A stretch of DNA of 40,691 bases, taken from contig NZ_VJZE01000027.1 in NCBI RefSeq assembly GCF_009377205.1, positions 1-40,691 on the forward strand, written 5' to 3'. A model generated the notes under the pieces. That model saw only the letters and a program-made list of their open reading frames with translations. It did no database searches and had not been told where the DNA came from. Positions 1-9,155 of the stretch are shown here, piece by piece (positions within the stretch are counted from its first letter, which is position 1; each line of letters opens with the position of its first letter). This DNA is from Streptomyces phyllanthi. GTDB taxonomy: Bacteria; Actinomycetota; Actinomycetes; Streptomycetales; Streptomycetaceae. A program made the translations under genes and the position numbers.

Positions 1-158
1 GTCCTCCACGGAGGCCCGCACCGACACCGGAACGCCCGGAGAACCGCCACCGCTTCGCCGGAACCGCGCCCCTTGCCGCCGAGCACCGGGTGCCGGTGGT
101 CGTCGAGGTGATCCTGGAGCGCGTCACCAACATCTCGACCGGGGTCCCGGGGGCATGA
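1..158 (+). pseudogene. Remnant of glyoxylate carboligase C-terminus
   Basis: Reading codons that end in the TGA at 156-158, positions 75-137 encode AAEHRVPVVVEVILERVTNIS. This matches the conserved near-C-terminal segment of glyoxylate carboligase (Gcl), as I recall the family. The match ends abruptly: the next residues are TGVPGA and a stop, where Gcl normally continues for some 10-20 residues. Upstream (3-74) none of the three forward frames gives recognisable Gcl sequence; the frame in use is Pro/Arg-rich. I read this as a short relic of a deleted or rearranged gcl rather than the end of an intact gene. The window edge prevents certainty, because a frameshifted gene extending leftwards is possible. 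Confidence 0.45.
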
Positions 159-432
159 CGGGCCCCGGGCCTTGGAAGGCTCCCAGAGCGGTGCGGCCTC
201 GCACGAGGCGAGCCGCTTTGCCGCACCGCCGCCCAGGAGATCCCCCGTACCGTTCCCCCGTTTCCCTCGTTCCCCCGTACCGAGGCCCGCCGCCCCCGTG
301 CCGGCGGGGCCCCTGTGCCGAGAATGTGCCCGCGCCCGGGGGCGGGTGAAGCCTCCGGGCACGTCTTCAGAGCTTCATTTGAGGGTGTCGTAGACGGGCT
401 ACGCACACGTGTGTACGCCTCACCTGTACGCC
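159..432. other. Intergenic stretch with short repeats, no gene seen
   Basis: No convincing coding frame. It contains an imperfect 30-bp-spaced duplication of TCCCCCGTACCG (241-252 and 271-282). A small GC hairpin at 329-346 (CCCGC/GCGGG) could terminate the leftward gene that ends at 433. Confidence 0.4.
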
Positions 433-437
433 TCACC
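412..437. repeat. Perfect 13-bp tandem duplication across a stop codon
   Basis: TGTACGCCTCACC occurs twice head-to-tail (412-424 and 425-437). The second copy contains the stop codon (433-435, minus strand) of the adjacent small gene, so the duplication sits exactly at the gene end. Confidence 0.8.
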
Positions 438-687
438 GCGCCGGGTGCTCCGACAGCCCCGGCCAGTCCTCGGGGCCGCCGCCCTGCCACTCCACGAGAC
501 CGCCGTCCTCGACGTCGAGCGTCTCCGGGTCGAGCGCGTCCAGGTCGATCCCCTCCAGATCGGACCGCCGCAGGATCTCGACGACGTCCTCCAGATGACC
601 GGCGGTGCCCAGGGTCTCGTCCCCGGCCGTCACCCGCCGCGAACCGTCCAGGGCCGGAGGATGTACGACGATGTGCGGAGCGTCCAT
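433..687 (-). CDS. Small acidic hypothetical protein, 84 aa
   Basis: No function recognised. The ATG at 687 gives a protein beginning MDAPHIVVHPPALDGSRRVT, a start typical of small conserved Streptomyces proteins (my recollection, not checked). An upstream in-frame start at 741 would add 18 residues that look like non-coding sequence, so I prefer 687. The protein is acidic, has no signal peptide or membrane segment, and ends with an Asp/Glu/Trp-rich segment (DGGLVEWQGGGPEDW). It stands alone, downstream in orientation of the pigment hydroxylase but separated from it by about 105 bp. A 13-bp duplication spans its stop codon. Confidence 0.6.
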   Translation of the reverse strand: MDAPHIVVHPPALDGSRRVTAGDETLGTAGHLEDVVEILRRSDLEGIDLDALDPETLDVEDGGLVEWQGGGPEDWPGLSEHPAR

Positions 688-792
688 ATCCCCAGGCTGC
701 TGCCGGAGCCGCGTTTCCGCACCCCGGCCGGCAGCCCGCACTCCGCACTCCGGGCACCCACACCGCCCCGCACCGAACAGCCCCGCACCGGC

Positions 793-2430
793 TCAGGGCA
801 GCCGGAGCACCTCCTCCATGGCCTCCCGCAGCGTCGCCTCCGGGTCCCGCACCGGTCCCCGCGACCGCCAGGCCACGAACCCGTCCGGCCGCACCAGCAC
901 CGCACCGTCCGCCGTCACGTCGTGGACCTGTGCCCAGTCGGCCCCGTCCTCCGGCGCCAGTTCGGCCTCGGAGCCCGTGCCGATCCGGTACGCGTCCAGC
1001 CGTACGGACCTCTCACCGGCGACCCGCCGGGCGGCCGCGTGCCAGTCCGTCGTCCCCCGCTCGTCGCTGAGCAGCACCATGGACCGCTCGTACAGGTCGA
1101 GCGTGGACAGCCGCTGGGCGGACCGCCGCAGCCACATGTGGGGCGCCCGGCTTCCCGGCCCGCCCGTCAGCCGCATCTCCTCCGGCACCACCGGCGTCGC
1201 GGAGTCGGCGCCCACGACGGCGCCCTGGGGGTAGCGGTAGCCCAGGGCGACATTGAGGATCCCGCCCTTCCTGCCGCCACCGCCGATGCCGGGCTCCGGC
1301 GTGAAGCCGGGGTGGCTGTGCTCCACGGAGCGGCCCGACGCGCGGGCGCTGGTCGCCTGCGCCACCGGGCGCCGCTCCGCGTCGTACGTCTCCAGCAGGC
1401 CCGGGCCCGCCCAGCCGTCCAGTACGGCGGACAGCTTCCACGCCAGGTTGTGCGCGTCCTGGATGCCGGTGTTGGAGCCGAACGCCCCCGTCGGGGACAT
1501 CTCGTGCGCGGAGTCACCGGCGAGGAACACCCGCCCGGCCGAGTACCGGTCGGCGACCCGCTCGGCCGCGTGCCACGAGGCCTTGCCGGTGATCTCCACA
1601 TCGAGGTCCGGGACACCGACGGCGTGGCGGATGTGCCGCGCGCACCGCTCGTCCGTGAAGTCCTCCAGCGTCTCGCCGCGCTCCGGGTGCCAGGGCGCGT
1701 GGAACACCCAGTTCTCCTTGTTGTCGACCGGCAGCAGGGCACCGTCGCCCTCGGGGTCGGTCAGGTAGCACACGATGAAGCGCCGGTCGCCCACCACATC
1801 GGCGAGCAGCTTGGACCGGAAGGTGAGGCTCACGTTGCTGAAGAGCTCGCCCGGGCCGGTCTGCCCGATGCCGAGCCGTTCCCGGACGGGGCTGCGCGGG
1901 CCGTCCGCCGCGACCAGGTAGTCCGCGCGAATGGTCTGCTCCTGCCCGGTGTCCCGGTGCCGCACCAGCGCCGTCACCCCTTCGGCGTCCTGCTCGAAGG
2001 ACACCAGCTCCGTGGAGTAGCGCAGATCACCGCCGAGTTCCCGGGCACTCTCGAGGAGCACGGGCTCGAGGTCGTTCTGGCTGCACAGGCACCAGCCGCT
2101 GGGGCTGAACCGCGCGAGTCCGCCACCCGGGTCGATCTCCTTGAGCAGCCACTCTCCCGCGTCACCGACGAGTGACGACGTCTGCAGGATGCCGTGGTTG
2201 TCCGCCAGGAGCGACGCGGCCTCCTTGATCCGCGGCTCGATGCCGGCCACCCGGAACAGCTCCATCGTGCGGACGTTGTTGCCGCGTCCGCGCGGGTGGA
2301 TCGAAGTGGCCGCGTGCCGCTCGACGAGCGTGTGCGGTACGCCGTGCCGGCCCAGGAACAGGGAGAGGGACAGCCCCACCAGGGAGCCGCCGACGATGAG
2401 GACCGGAACACGGTGCTCGGCTTGGTTCAT
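793..2430 (-). CDS. whiE-VIII: FAD-dependent polyketide hydroxylase (WhiE ORFVIII-like)
   Basis: A 545-residue aromatic-ring monooxygenase of the FAD_binding_3 family, expected to hydroxylate the aromatic spore-pigment polyketide using NAD(P)H and O2. The N-terminus carries the dinucleotide fold VLIVGGSLVGLSLSLFLGRHG with a GG-S-LVG variant of GxGxxG. It is followed by the GRGNNVRTMELF segment, the DG motif (ADGPRSPVRERLGI) and the flavin-ribityl GD motif (GRVFLAGDSAHEMSPTGAFG). The ATG at 2430 is preceded by GGAGG at good spacing; a longer upstream frame has no such site. It is transcribed divergently from the seven other pigment genes, as ORFVIII is in the S. coelicolor whiE cluster. The 199-bp divergent region must hold both promoters; I could not identify a clear sigma-F-type promoter in it. 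Confidence 0.9.
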   Translation of the reverse strand: MNQAEHRVPVLIVGGSLVGLSLSLFLGRHGVPHTLVERHAATSIHPRGRGNNVRTMELFRVAGIEPRIKEAASLLADNHGILQTSSLVGDAGEWLLKEIDPGGGLARFSPSGWCLCSQNDLEPVLLESARELGGDLRYSTELVSFEQDAEGVTALVRHRDTGQEQTIRADYLVAADGPRSPVRERLGIGQTGPGELFSNVSLTFRSKLLADVVGDRRFIVCYLTDPEGDGALLPVDNKENWVFHAPWHPERGETLEDFTDERCARHIRHAVGVPDLDVEITGKASWHAAERVADRYSAGRVFLAGDSAHEMSPTGAFGSNTGIQDAHNLAWKLSAVLDGWAGPGLLETYDAERRPVAQATSARASGRSVEHSHPGFTPEPGIGGGGRKGGILNVALGYRYPQGAVVGADSATPVVPEEMRLTGGPGSRAPHMWLRRSAQRLSTLDLYERSMVLLSDERGTTDWHAAARRVAGERSVRLDAYRIGTGSEAELAPEDGADWAQVHDVTADGAVLVRPDGFVAWRSRGPVRDPEATLREAMEEVLRLP

Positions 2431-2629
2431 GAGTGCCTCCAGGCAGAGGGGGAGTGAGGGGGCGATGTGATTTCCATGCCCCTTCGGGAGCGGATCTGCC
2501 TGCTGATCACCCAGGTGGTTCATGCGACTCGCGCGACTGCTCACCAGCGGCACACGATCGAGATCCACTGATGTCGCCCCACACACGTGCGGCCGTCACC
2601 TCTGCCCCCACGAAGGAGATGTGCGCGGG

Positions 2630-3787
2630 ATGACCATGTCCGAACAGCTTTCGCAGCCGCTGACGCAACGGGTGTCGAAGCGGGTCTCGCAGTCCGTGTT
2701 CGACGGCTCCAGGCTCCGTGTCGTTCTGCTCCTGGACCTGTACGACGGGGCCCAGGAGCAGTTCATGGAGGCGTACGAACACCTGCGCAACGGCGTCGCG
2801 TCCGTCCCGGGCCACATCAGCGACCAGCTGTGCCAGTCGATCGAGAACCCCTCCCAGTGGCTCATCAGCAGCGAGTGGGAGAGCGCTCCGCCCTTCCTCG
2901 CCTGGGTGAACAGCGAAGAGCACGTCCAGATGGTCAGGCCGCTGCACAGCTGTGTGAAGGACACCAGGTCGATGCGTTTCCACGTACTGCGCGAGACCAC
3001 CGGAGTGTCCGCGTCCGAGTCCGCGACGCGCAGACTCCAGGCGTCTCCGCGGATCGGCGACGGCGTGACCCGCCACGCGCTGACCTTCACCGTCAAGCCG
3101 GGCAGCGAGCAGGCCGTCGCCAGGCTCCTGGCCGACTACTCCTCGCCCCAGCCGCAGGTCGACGAGACCACACGGCTGTGCCGCACCTCGCTGTTCATGA
3201 GCGGCAACCGGGTCGTACGGGCCATCGAGGTACGCGGCGACCTGCTCGCGGCGCTGCGCCATGTCGCCCGGCAGCCCGAGGCGCGGGCCGTGGAGGAGGC
3301 CATCAACCCCTATCTGGAGCAGGCTCGCGACCTCAACGACCCCGAGTCCGCCCGGCTCTTCTTCACCCGCGCCGCGCTGCCCGCGGTCCACGCCGTGACC
3401 ATCGGCGGATCCCTGCCGGAGAACGCACGGCGCCAGGCGCTGTACTACCCGGCCCGCCCGGGCTGCGGACTGCGGCTGGCCGAGTTGCTCGCCCGGCAGG
3501 CCGAGGAGGCCGCGGACGACGAGCGGAGCCCGGTCTACAGCAGCACGATCTTCCTGCGCGACGACATCGTGGTGCGGCTCATCGATGTACGGGGCGACCT
3601 CGACGAGGACGACCCGGTTCTGTCCCCCGTCCTGAAGGACCCCCGGGAGACGGCCGAGCTGATGTCCCTCCTCGACAGCGACGCCATCGCTGCGGGCGGG
3701 CGTCCGCCCCGGGGCGGGGACAGCGCGCAGGGCCTCACGTCCACCCGTATGGAACTCATCACCGACCGCCGATCACCTTGTGCCTGA
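2630..3787 (+). CDS. whiE-I: SchA/CurD-like spore-pigment protein (WhiE ORFI-like)
   Basis: A 385-residue first gene of the pigment operon. The N-terminal ~110 residues look like a ferredoxin-like ABM/dimeric alpha-beta barrel domain (from [13 protein letters not shown] to MRFHVLRET). Two SchA/CurD-like repeats follow, recognisable by the matching segments [11 protein letters not shown] and [11 protein letters not shown]. The exact role of this family in spore-pigment synthesis is not settled; a cyclase, monooxygenase or chaperone role is possible. The ATG at 2630 has AAGGAG about 11 nt upstream; the in-frame GTG at 2621 is too close to that site. A second ATG at 2636 is the only real alternative. 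The next gene follows 20 bp after the stop. Confidence 0.85.
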   Translation: MTMSEQLSQPLTQRVSKRVSQSVFDGSRLRVVLLLDLYDGAQEQFMEAYEHLRNGVASVPGHISDQLCQSIENPSQWLISSEWESAPPFLAWVNSEEHVQMVRPLHSCVKDTRSMRFHVLRETTGVSASESATRRLQASPRIGDGVTRHALTFTVKPGSEQAVARLLADYSSPQPQVDETTRLCRTSLFMSGNRVVRAIEVRGDLLAALRHVARQPEARAVEEAINPYLEQARDLNDPESARLFFTRAALPAVHAVTIGGSLPENARRQALYYPARPGCGLRLAELLARQAEEAADDERSPVYSSTIFLRDDIVVRLIDVRGDLDEDDPVLSPVLKDPRETAELMSLLDSDAIAAGGRPPRGGDSAQGLTSTRMELITDRRSPCA

Positions 3788-3807
3788 CCGGTTTTGGAGG
3801 AACAGAC

Positions 3808-4284
3808 ATGACCAACCAGCGCCCCCGAATCGTGGAGCTCAGCGACATCGAGCCCAACCGCAGGCGCGGCGGCGATCTGCGCGCCATGCTCAGCCCCGCC
3901 ACGGTGGGCTCCACCAGCGGTTTCATGGGCGTGGCCCTGGTGCAGCCCGGCGATCGCATCGGCGAGCACTACCACCCGTATTCCGAGGAGTTCGTCTACG
4001 TCATCTGCGGTGAGCTGGAAGTGGACCTGGACGGCGAGCCCTGCCCGCTCAGACCCGAGCAGGGGCTGATGATCCCCGCCCACATGCGCCATCGGTTCCG
4101 CAACGTCGGCAAGGTGGAGGCCCGGCTCGTCTTCCACCTGGGGCCCCTCGCCCCGACGCCGCAGCTCGGCCATGTCGACACGGAGGAGACCCCCGCGGAG
4201 CCCGTCGCGGAGCCCGTGGGAGCCGTGGGCGGGGCCGCGTCCGGCGACGCCGGGTCGGCGCACCGCCGCCAGGGGCGGTCATGA
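3808..4284 (+). CDS. whiE-II: Cupin-domain pigment protein (WhiE ORFII-like)
   Basis: A 158-residue single-domain cupin. The metal-binding motif is visible as [18 protein letters not shown] (His, His, Glu ligands) with the second cupin motif around [12 protein letters not shown]. Members of this family in spore-pigment and related aromatic clusters are usually called polyketide cyclases or oxygenase-like proteins; the reaction is not proven. The last ~30 residues form an acidic Ala/Val/Pro-rich tail ([12 protein letters not shown]) that is probably disordered. The start at 3808 has GGAGG 8 nt upstream. The stop overlaps the KS-alpha start as ATGA (4281-4284), indicating translational coupling. 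Confidence 0.87.
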   Translation: MTNQRPRIVELSDIEPNRRRGGDLRAMLSPATVGSTSGFMGVALVQPGDRIGEHYHPYSEEFVYVICGELEVDLDGEPCPLRPEQGLMIPAHMRHRFRNVGKVEARLVFHLGPLAPTPQLGHVDTEETPAEPVAEPVGAVGGAASGDAGSAHRRQGRS

Positions 4285-5549
4285 CCCGGCGCGTGGCGGT
4301 CACCGGGATAGGGGTGGTGGCACCGGGAGGCATCGGCATACCCGCCTTCTGGGACCTTCTCTCTCAGGGACGTACCGCGACACGGGGCATCACCTTCTTC
4401 GACCCGGCGGGCCTCCGTTCGCGTATCGCCGCCGAGTGCGACTTCGACCCGGCGGCCCACGGCCTCACCCCGGAGCAGTCCGAACGCTCCGACCGTTATA
4501 TCCAGTTCGCGCTGGCCGCCGCCCAGGAGGCCGTACGGGACTCCGGCCTCGACACCTCCCGGGAGGACCCCTGGCGGACAGGGGTGTCCCTCGGGACGGC
4601 GGTCGGCGGCACCACGCGTCTGGAGCACGACTACGTACTGGTCAGCAGGCGCGGCTCCCGCTGGGACGTGGACCACCGCGAGGCGGAGCCGCATCTGCAC
4701 CGCGCGTTCATGCCCAGCACGCTGGCCTCGGCGGTCGCCGAGCACTTCGGGGCCTGCGGACCGGTGCAGACGGTCTCCACCGGCTGCACCTCCGGGCTCG
4801 ACGCCGTCGGATACGCCTTCCACACCATCGAGGAGGGCCGGGCCGACGTGTGCATAGCCGGGGCGTCCGACTCCCCGATCTCGCCGATCACGATGGCCTG
4901 CTTCGACGCGATCAAGGCGACGTCCTGCAACAACGACGATCCGGCGCACGCGTCCCGGCCCTTCGACGCCGACCGTGACGGGTTCGTCATGGGGGAGGGC
5001 GGAGCCGTCCTGGTCCTGGAGGAACTGGAGCACGCCCGGGCCCGGGGCGCGCGCGTGTACTGCGAGCTCAGCGGCTACGCCACCTTCGGCAACGCCTACC
5101 ACATGACCGGTCTCACGAGTGAGGGTCTGGAGATGGCGCAGGCGATCCGCACCGCGCTCGACCACTCCCGCCTCGACGCGTCGAGGATCGACTACGTCAA
5201 CGCCCATGGCTCGGGCACCCGGCAGAACGACCGGCACGAGACGGCCGCCGTGAAACGGGTCCTGGGCGCCCACGCCTACGACACGCCCATGAGCTCGATC
5301 AAGTCCATGGTGGGCCACTCCCTCGGCGCGATCGGCGCGATCGAGGTCGTGGCCTGTGTGCTGGCCCTGGCCCACCAGGTCGTCCCGCCCACCGCCAACT
5401 ACGAGACCCCCGACCCCGAGTGCGATCTGGACTACGTGCCCCGTGTCGCCCGCGAGCGGACGCTGAACAACGTGCTCTCGGTGGGCAGCGGGTTCGGGGG
5501 CTTCCAGTCCGCGGTGATCCTGACCCGAACGAGGGAGAGGACGCGATGA
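4281..5549 (+). CDS. whiE-III: Type II PKS ketosynthase alpha (WhiE ORFIII-like)
   Basis: A 422-residue ketosynthase that condenses malonyl units on the ACP to build the poly-beta-ketone of the grey spore pigment. The catalytic triad is intact: Cys169 in VSTGCTSG, His309 in VNAHGSGT and His346 in [10 protein letters not shown]. Length and motif spacing are normal for KS-alpha subunits. It overlaps both neighbours by 4 bp (ATGA at each end), so cupin, KS-alpha and KS-beta are translationally coupled, as expected for an obligate KS-alpha/KS-beta heterodimer. Gene order and the neighbouring cyclases identify this as a spore-pigment rather than an antibiotic PKS. Confidence 0.96.
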   Translation: MTRRVAVTGIGVVAPGGIGIPAFWDLLSQGRTATRGITFFDPAGLRSRIAAECDFDPAAHGLTPEQSERSDRYIQFALAAAQEAVRDSGLDTSREDPWRTGVSLGTAVGGTTRLEHDYVLVSRRGSRWDVDHREAEPHLHRAFMPSTLASAVAEHFGACGPVQTVSTGCTSGLDAVGYAFHTIEEGRADVCIAGASDSPISPITMACFDAIKATSCNNDDPAHASRPFDADRDGFVMGEGGAVLVLEELEHARARGARVYCELSGYATFGNAYHMTGLTSEGLEMAQAIRTALDHSRLDASRIDYVNAHGSGTRQNDRHETAAVKRVLGAHAYDTPMSSIKSMVGHSLGAIGAIEVVACVLALAHQVVPPTANYETPDPECDLDYVPRVARERTLNNVLSVGSGFGGFQSAVILTRTRERTR

Positions 5550-6796
5550 GTTCACCGCCCACACGGCGCGCCGCCGTCACCGGCATCGGCGTCGTCGCCC
5601 CCAACGGAACCACCACCGAGACCTTCTGGAAGTCCTGCCAGGACGGCATCGGCGTCCTGGACCGGGTCACCCGCGAGGGGTGCGAGCACCTGCCGCTGCG
5701 TGTCGCCGGAGAGGTCCGCTCGTTCGACCCGTCGTCCCTGGTCGAGGAGCGCTATCTCGTCCAGACCGACCGGTTCACCCACTTCGCGATGGCCGCGGCC
5801 GACATCGCGCTGGACGACGCCCGGCTCGGCGCGGCCGACATCGGCGACGCGCCGTTCTCGGCGGGTGTGGTCACCGCCGCGGGATCCGGCGGCGGCGAGT
5901 TCGGCCAGCGGGAACTCCAACGGCTGTGGAGCCAGGGCAGCCGCTTCGTCGGGCCGTACCAGTCCATCGCCTGGTTCTACGCCGCCAGCACCGGCCAGAT
6001 CTCCATCCGCAGGGGCCTCAAGGGCCCCTGCGGGGTCGTCGCCGCCGACGAGGCCGGAGGCCTGGACGCCCTCGCGCACGCTGCCCGCGCCGTACGACGC
6101 GGTACCGACGTGATCGTGGCGGGTGCGACCGAGGCCCCCCTGGCCCCGTACTCGGTGGTCTGTCAGCTCGGGTACGACGAACTCAGCACCCACGACGACC
6201 CGGCCCGCGCCTACCGCCCGTTCACCTCCGGCGCCTGCGGATTCGTACCCGCGGAAGGCGGTGCCGTGCTCGTGGTGGAGGAGGAGTCCACGGCGCGCGT
6301 CCGGGGCGCGTCCGTGCGGGCGTATCTCGCGGGGCACGCCTCGACCTTCACCGGTGCGTCGTGCTGGGAACGGACCCGGGAGGGACTGGCCCAGGCGATC
6401 CGCGGCGCCCTGGAGGAGTCCGACTGCGCCCCCGAGGAGATCGACGTGGTGTTCGCCGACGCCCTCGGCGTACCGGAGGCGGACCGCGCCGAAGCGCTCG
6501 CGATCGCCGACGCCCTCGGGGCGCACGGCGGGAGGGTGCCCGTCACGGCCCCGAAGACGGGCTTCGGACGGGCCTACTGCGCGGCACCCGTACTCGACGT
6601 CGCGGCGGCGGTGCTCGCGATGGAGCGGGGCATGGTGCCGCCCACCCCCAACGTCTTCGACATCTGCCATGACCTCGACCTGGTGACCGCCCGCGCACGC
6701 CCCGCCGAGCTGCGCACGGCACTGGTCCTCAGCCGAGGACTCATGGGTTCGAACTCGGCGCTCGTGCTGCGGCGCGGCGTCGCTGACGCCTCCTAG
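5546..6796 (+). CDS. whiE-IV: KS-beta / chain length factor (WhiE ORFIV-like)
   Basis: A 416-residue KS-beta subunit, the partner of KS-alpha that sets chain length and supplies the starter by malonyl-ACP decarboxylation. The active-site cysteine of KS-alpha is replaced, as in all chain length factors. Here the residue is Glu169 (codon gag 6050-6052, context [11 protein letters not shown]), whereas the textbook residue is Gln. The KS histidine motifs are also lost (VNAHGSGT is replaced by a [13 protein letters not shown] segment), consistent with a non-condensing subunit. The ATG at 5546 lies inside the ATGA overlap with KS-alpha. The ACP gene follows after 28 bp. Confidence 0.95.
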   Translation: MSSPPTRRAAVTGIGVVAPNGTTTETFWKSCQDGIGVLDRVTREGCEHLPLRVAGEVRSFDPSSLVEERYLVQTDRFTHFAMAAADIALDDARLGAADIGDAPFSAGVVTAAGSGGGEFGQRELQRLWSQGSRFVGPYQSIAWFYAASTGQISIRRGLKGPCGVVAADEAGGLDALAHAARAVRRGTDVIVAGATEAPLAPYSVVCQLGYDELSTHDDPARAYRPFTSGACGFVPAEGGAVLVVEEESTARVRGASVRAYLAGHASTFTGASCWERTREGLAQAIRGALEESDCAPEEIDVVFADALGVPEADRAEALAIADALGAHGGRVPVTAPKTGFGRAYCAAPVLDVAAAVLAMERGMVPPTPNVFDICHDLDLVTARARPAELRTALVLSRGLMGSNSALVLRRGVADAS

Positions 6797-6824
6797 CGGG
6801 GCCTTTGGTGAAGGAGAGGAACAT

Positions 6825-7626
<802 letters not shown>

Positions 7627-7646
7627 AGACGGACGAAGGGCATCCG

Positions 7647-7979
7647 ATGCACCAAGCTTTGATCGTCGCCCGTATGGCCCCGGGCGCGGCCCAGGACATC
7701 GCCAAGGTGTTCGAGGCTTCCGACCGGGGGGAACTGCCGCATCTCGTCGGGGTCACCCGGCGCAGCCTCTTCCAGTTCGGTGATGTGTACCTGCACCTCA
7801 TCGAGTCCGAGCAGGACCCCGGGCCCGCCATCGCCAAGGTGGCCGGGCACCCCGAGTTCCAGGACATCAGCGAGCGGTTGTCCGCGTACGTCAGTGCCTA
7901 CGACCCCGACACCTGGCGTGGTCCGAAGGACGCGATGGCGCACTGCTTCTACCGCTGGGAGCGGGACTCCGCCGGCTGA
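7647..7979 (+). CDS. whiE-VII: TcmI-family polyketide cyclase (WhiE ORFVII-like)
   Basis: A 110-residue ferredoxin-like cyclase of the TcmI family, which closes later rings of aromatic polyketides. Recognisable family segments are HQALIVARMAPGAAQDIAKVFEASD at the start, GVTRRSLFQFGDVYLHLIE in the middle and the C-terminal AHCFYRWE. The ATG at 7647 follows GAAGGG at normal spacing. The longer in-frame extension upstream runs through the 9-bp repeat and the aromatase gene, so it is rejected. It is the last gene of the rightward pigment operon; a perfect hairpin follows 18 bp after the stop. Confidence 0.92.
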   Translation: MHQALIVARMAPGAAQDIAKVFEASDRGELPHLVGVTRRSLFQFGDVYLHLIESEQDPGPAIAKVAGHPEFQDISERLSAYVSAYDPDTWRGPKDAMAHCFYRWERDSAG

Positions 7980-7996
7980 CCTTCCGCCCGGCACAC

Positions 7997-8039
7997 AGTG
8001 ATCGCCGGCCCCGCGAGGTACGCGGGGCCGGCGATCACT
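7997..8039. terminator. Bidirectional hairpin terminator
   Basis: Perfect 19-bp arms, AGTGATCGCCGGCCCCGCG (7997-8015) and its complement (8021-8039), around a 5-nt loop. It lies between the rightward cyclase gene (ends 7979) and the leftward methyltransferase gene (ends 8063), so it can serve both. There is no U-tract, as is common in Streptomyces. Confidence 0.88.
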
Positions 8040-8062
8040 CGTTCGTCCGGTGGAGCGGAGGC

Positions 8063-9091
8063 TCAGCCGGGGACGGTGCATTCGAACGCGTGGAGGTACG
8101 CGTTCACGGGACGGATCGAGTCGATGACCAGACCCGCCTCCATCAGCCGGCCGGCCATGCTCTGCGTGGTGTGCTTCGCGCCGCCGACGTTGAGCAGGAG
8201 CAGCAGGTCCATGGCGGTCGTGAACCTCATCGAGGGGGTGTCGTCGACGAGGTTCTCGATGACCACGACCCGGGTTCCCGGTCCGCCCGCCTCGATGACG
8301 TTGCGGAGCGTTCTGCTCGTGCTGTCGTCGTCCCACTCCAGGATGTTCTTGATGATGTACACGTCCGCCCGGACCGGGATGGCGGCACGGCAGTCGCCGG
8401 GCACGACCCGCACCCGGTCGGCGAGCGAACCGCCCTGGCGCAGCCGTGGATCGGCGTTCTCCACCACACGCGGCAGATCGAGCAGGGTGCCCCGCATCGA
8501 CGGGTACTTCTCCAGCAGACTCGCCACCACGTGCCCCTGGCCGCCCCCGATGTCCGCGACCGACGAACTCCCCGACAGGTCGAGGAACTCCGCGACATCC
8601 CGCGCCGACTGCTCGCTGGAGGTCGTCATGGCGCGGTTGAAGACGTCGGCCGACTCCGGGGCGTCCTCGTGCAGGTAGGTGAAGAACTCCTTGCCGTACA
8701 GGTCCCGGACGATGCCGCCACCGGAGCGCACCGCATCGTCGAGCCGGGGCCACGCGTCCCAGGTCCAGGGTTCGGTGCACCACAGGGAGATGTAGCGCAG
8801 GCTGTCCGGGTCGTCCTCGCGCAGCAGCCGGGACATGTCGGTGTGGGCGAACGTCCCGTCCTCGTTCTCGGCGAACACCCCGTAGCAGGACAGGGCGCGC
8901 AGCAGCCGTCGCAGCGGCCGGGGCTCGGCCTTCACCGCGGCCGCGAGGTCCTCCGCGCTCATGGGCGTTTCCCCCAGCGCGTCGGCGACGCCCAGCCGGG
9001 CCGCCGCGCGGACGGCGGCGGCGCACGCCGCCCCGAACGCGAGCTCCCTCAGCCGCATCGACGGCGGGCAGGCAGTGCTTACGGTCGTCAT
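8063..9091 (-). CDS. O-methyltransferase-like protein (Methyltransf_2 family)
   Basis: A 342-residue SAM methyltransferase-type protein with an N-terminal winged-helix dimerisation domain (residues ~15-100) and a Rossmann domain whose SAM loop is DIGGGQGHV (180-188). It would be expected to O-methylate an aromatic hydroxyl, plausibly on the pigment given its position convergent to the whiE-like operon. The segment that normally reads ILHDWDD, with the catalytic His, reads ILEWDDD here (residues 250-256): the His is absent and one residue is missing. It could therefore be an altered-activity member, as RdmB is in this family. The ATG at 9091 has AAGGCGG upstream; an internal ATG (MRLREL) is possible. 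Confidence 0.82.
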   Translation of the reverse strand: MTTVSTACPPSMRLRELAFGAACAAAVRAAARLGVADALGETPMSAEDLAAAVKAEPRPLRRLLRALSCYGVFAENEDGTFAHTDMSRLLREDDPDSLRYISLWCTEPWTWDAWPRLDDAVRSGGGIVRDLYGKEFFTYLHEDAPESADVFNRAMTTSSEQSARDVAEFLDLSGSSSVADIGGGQGHVVASLLEKYPSMRGTLLDLPRVVENADPRLRQGGSLADRVRVVPGDCRAAIPVRADVYIIKNILEWDDDSTSRTLRNVIEAGGPGTRVVVIENLVDDTPSMRFTTAMDLLLLLNVGGAKHTTQSMAGRLMEAGLVIDSIRPVNAYLHAFECTVPG

Positions 9092-9101
9092 GTGCCGCCT
9101 T

Positions 9102-9135
9102 CGTTCTGTTGGTTCTCGTGGTTCTCGTGGTCCGT
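9102..9135. repeat. 9-bp tandem repeat upstream of the methyltransferase gene
   Basis: CGTTCTGTT, GGTTCTCGT, GGTTCTCGT and GGTCCGT follow one another. In the direction of the methyltransferase gene this is a run of ACGAGAACC units ending about 10 nt before the start codon. Confidence 0.75.
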
Positions 9136-9155
9136 GAGGTATGGGGCCGGCATGG

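Noticed and set aside
2431..2629. Sigma-F or sigma-WhiG promoter between the divergent pigment genes
   Set aside because: I found no convincing GTTT-GGGTAT-type or TAAA-GCCGATAA-type pair on either strand, so no promoter is annotated although one must exist.
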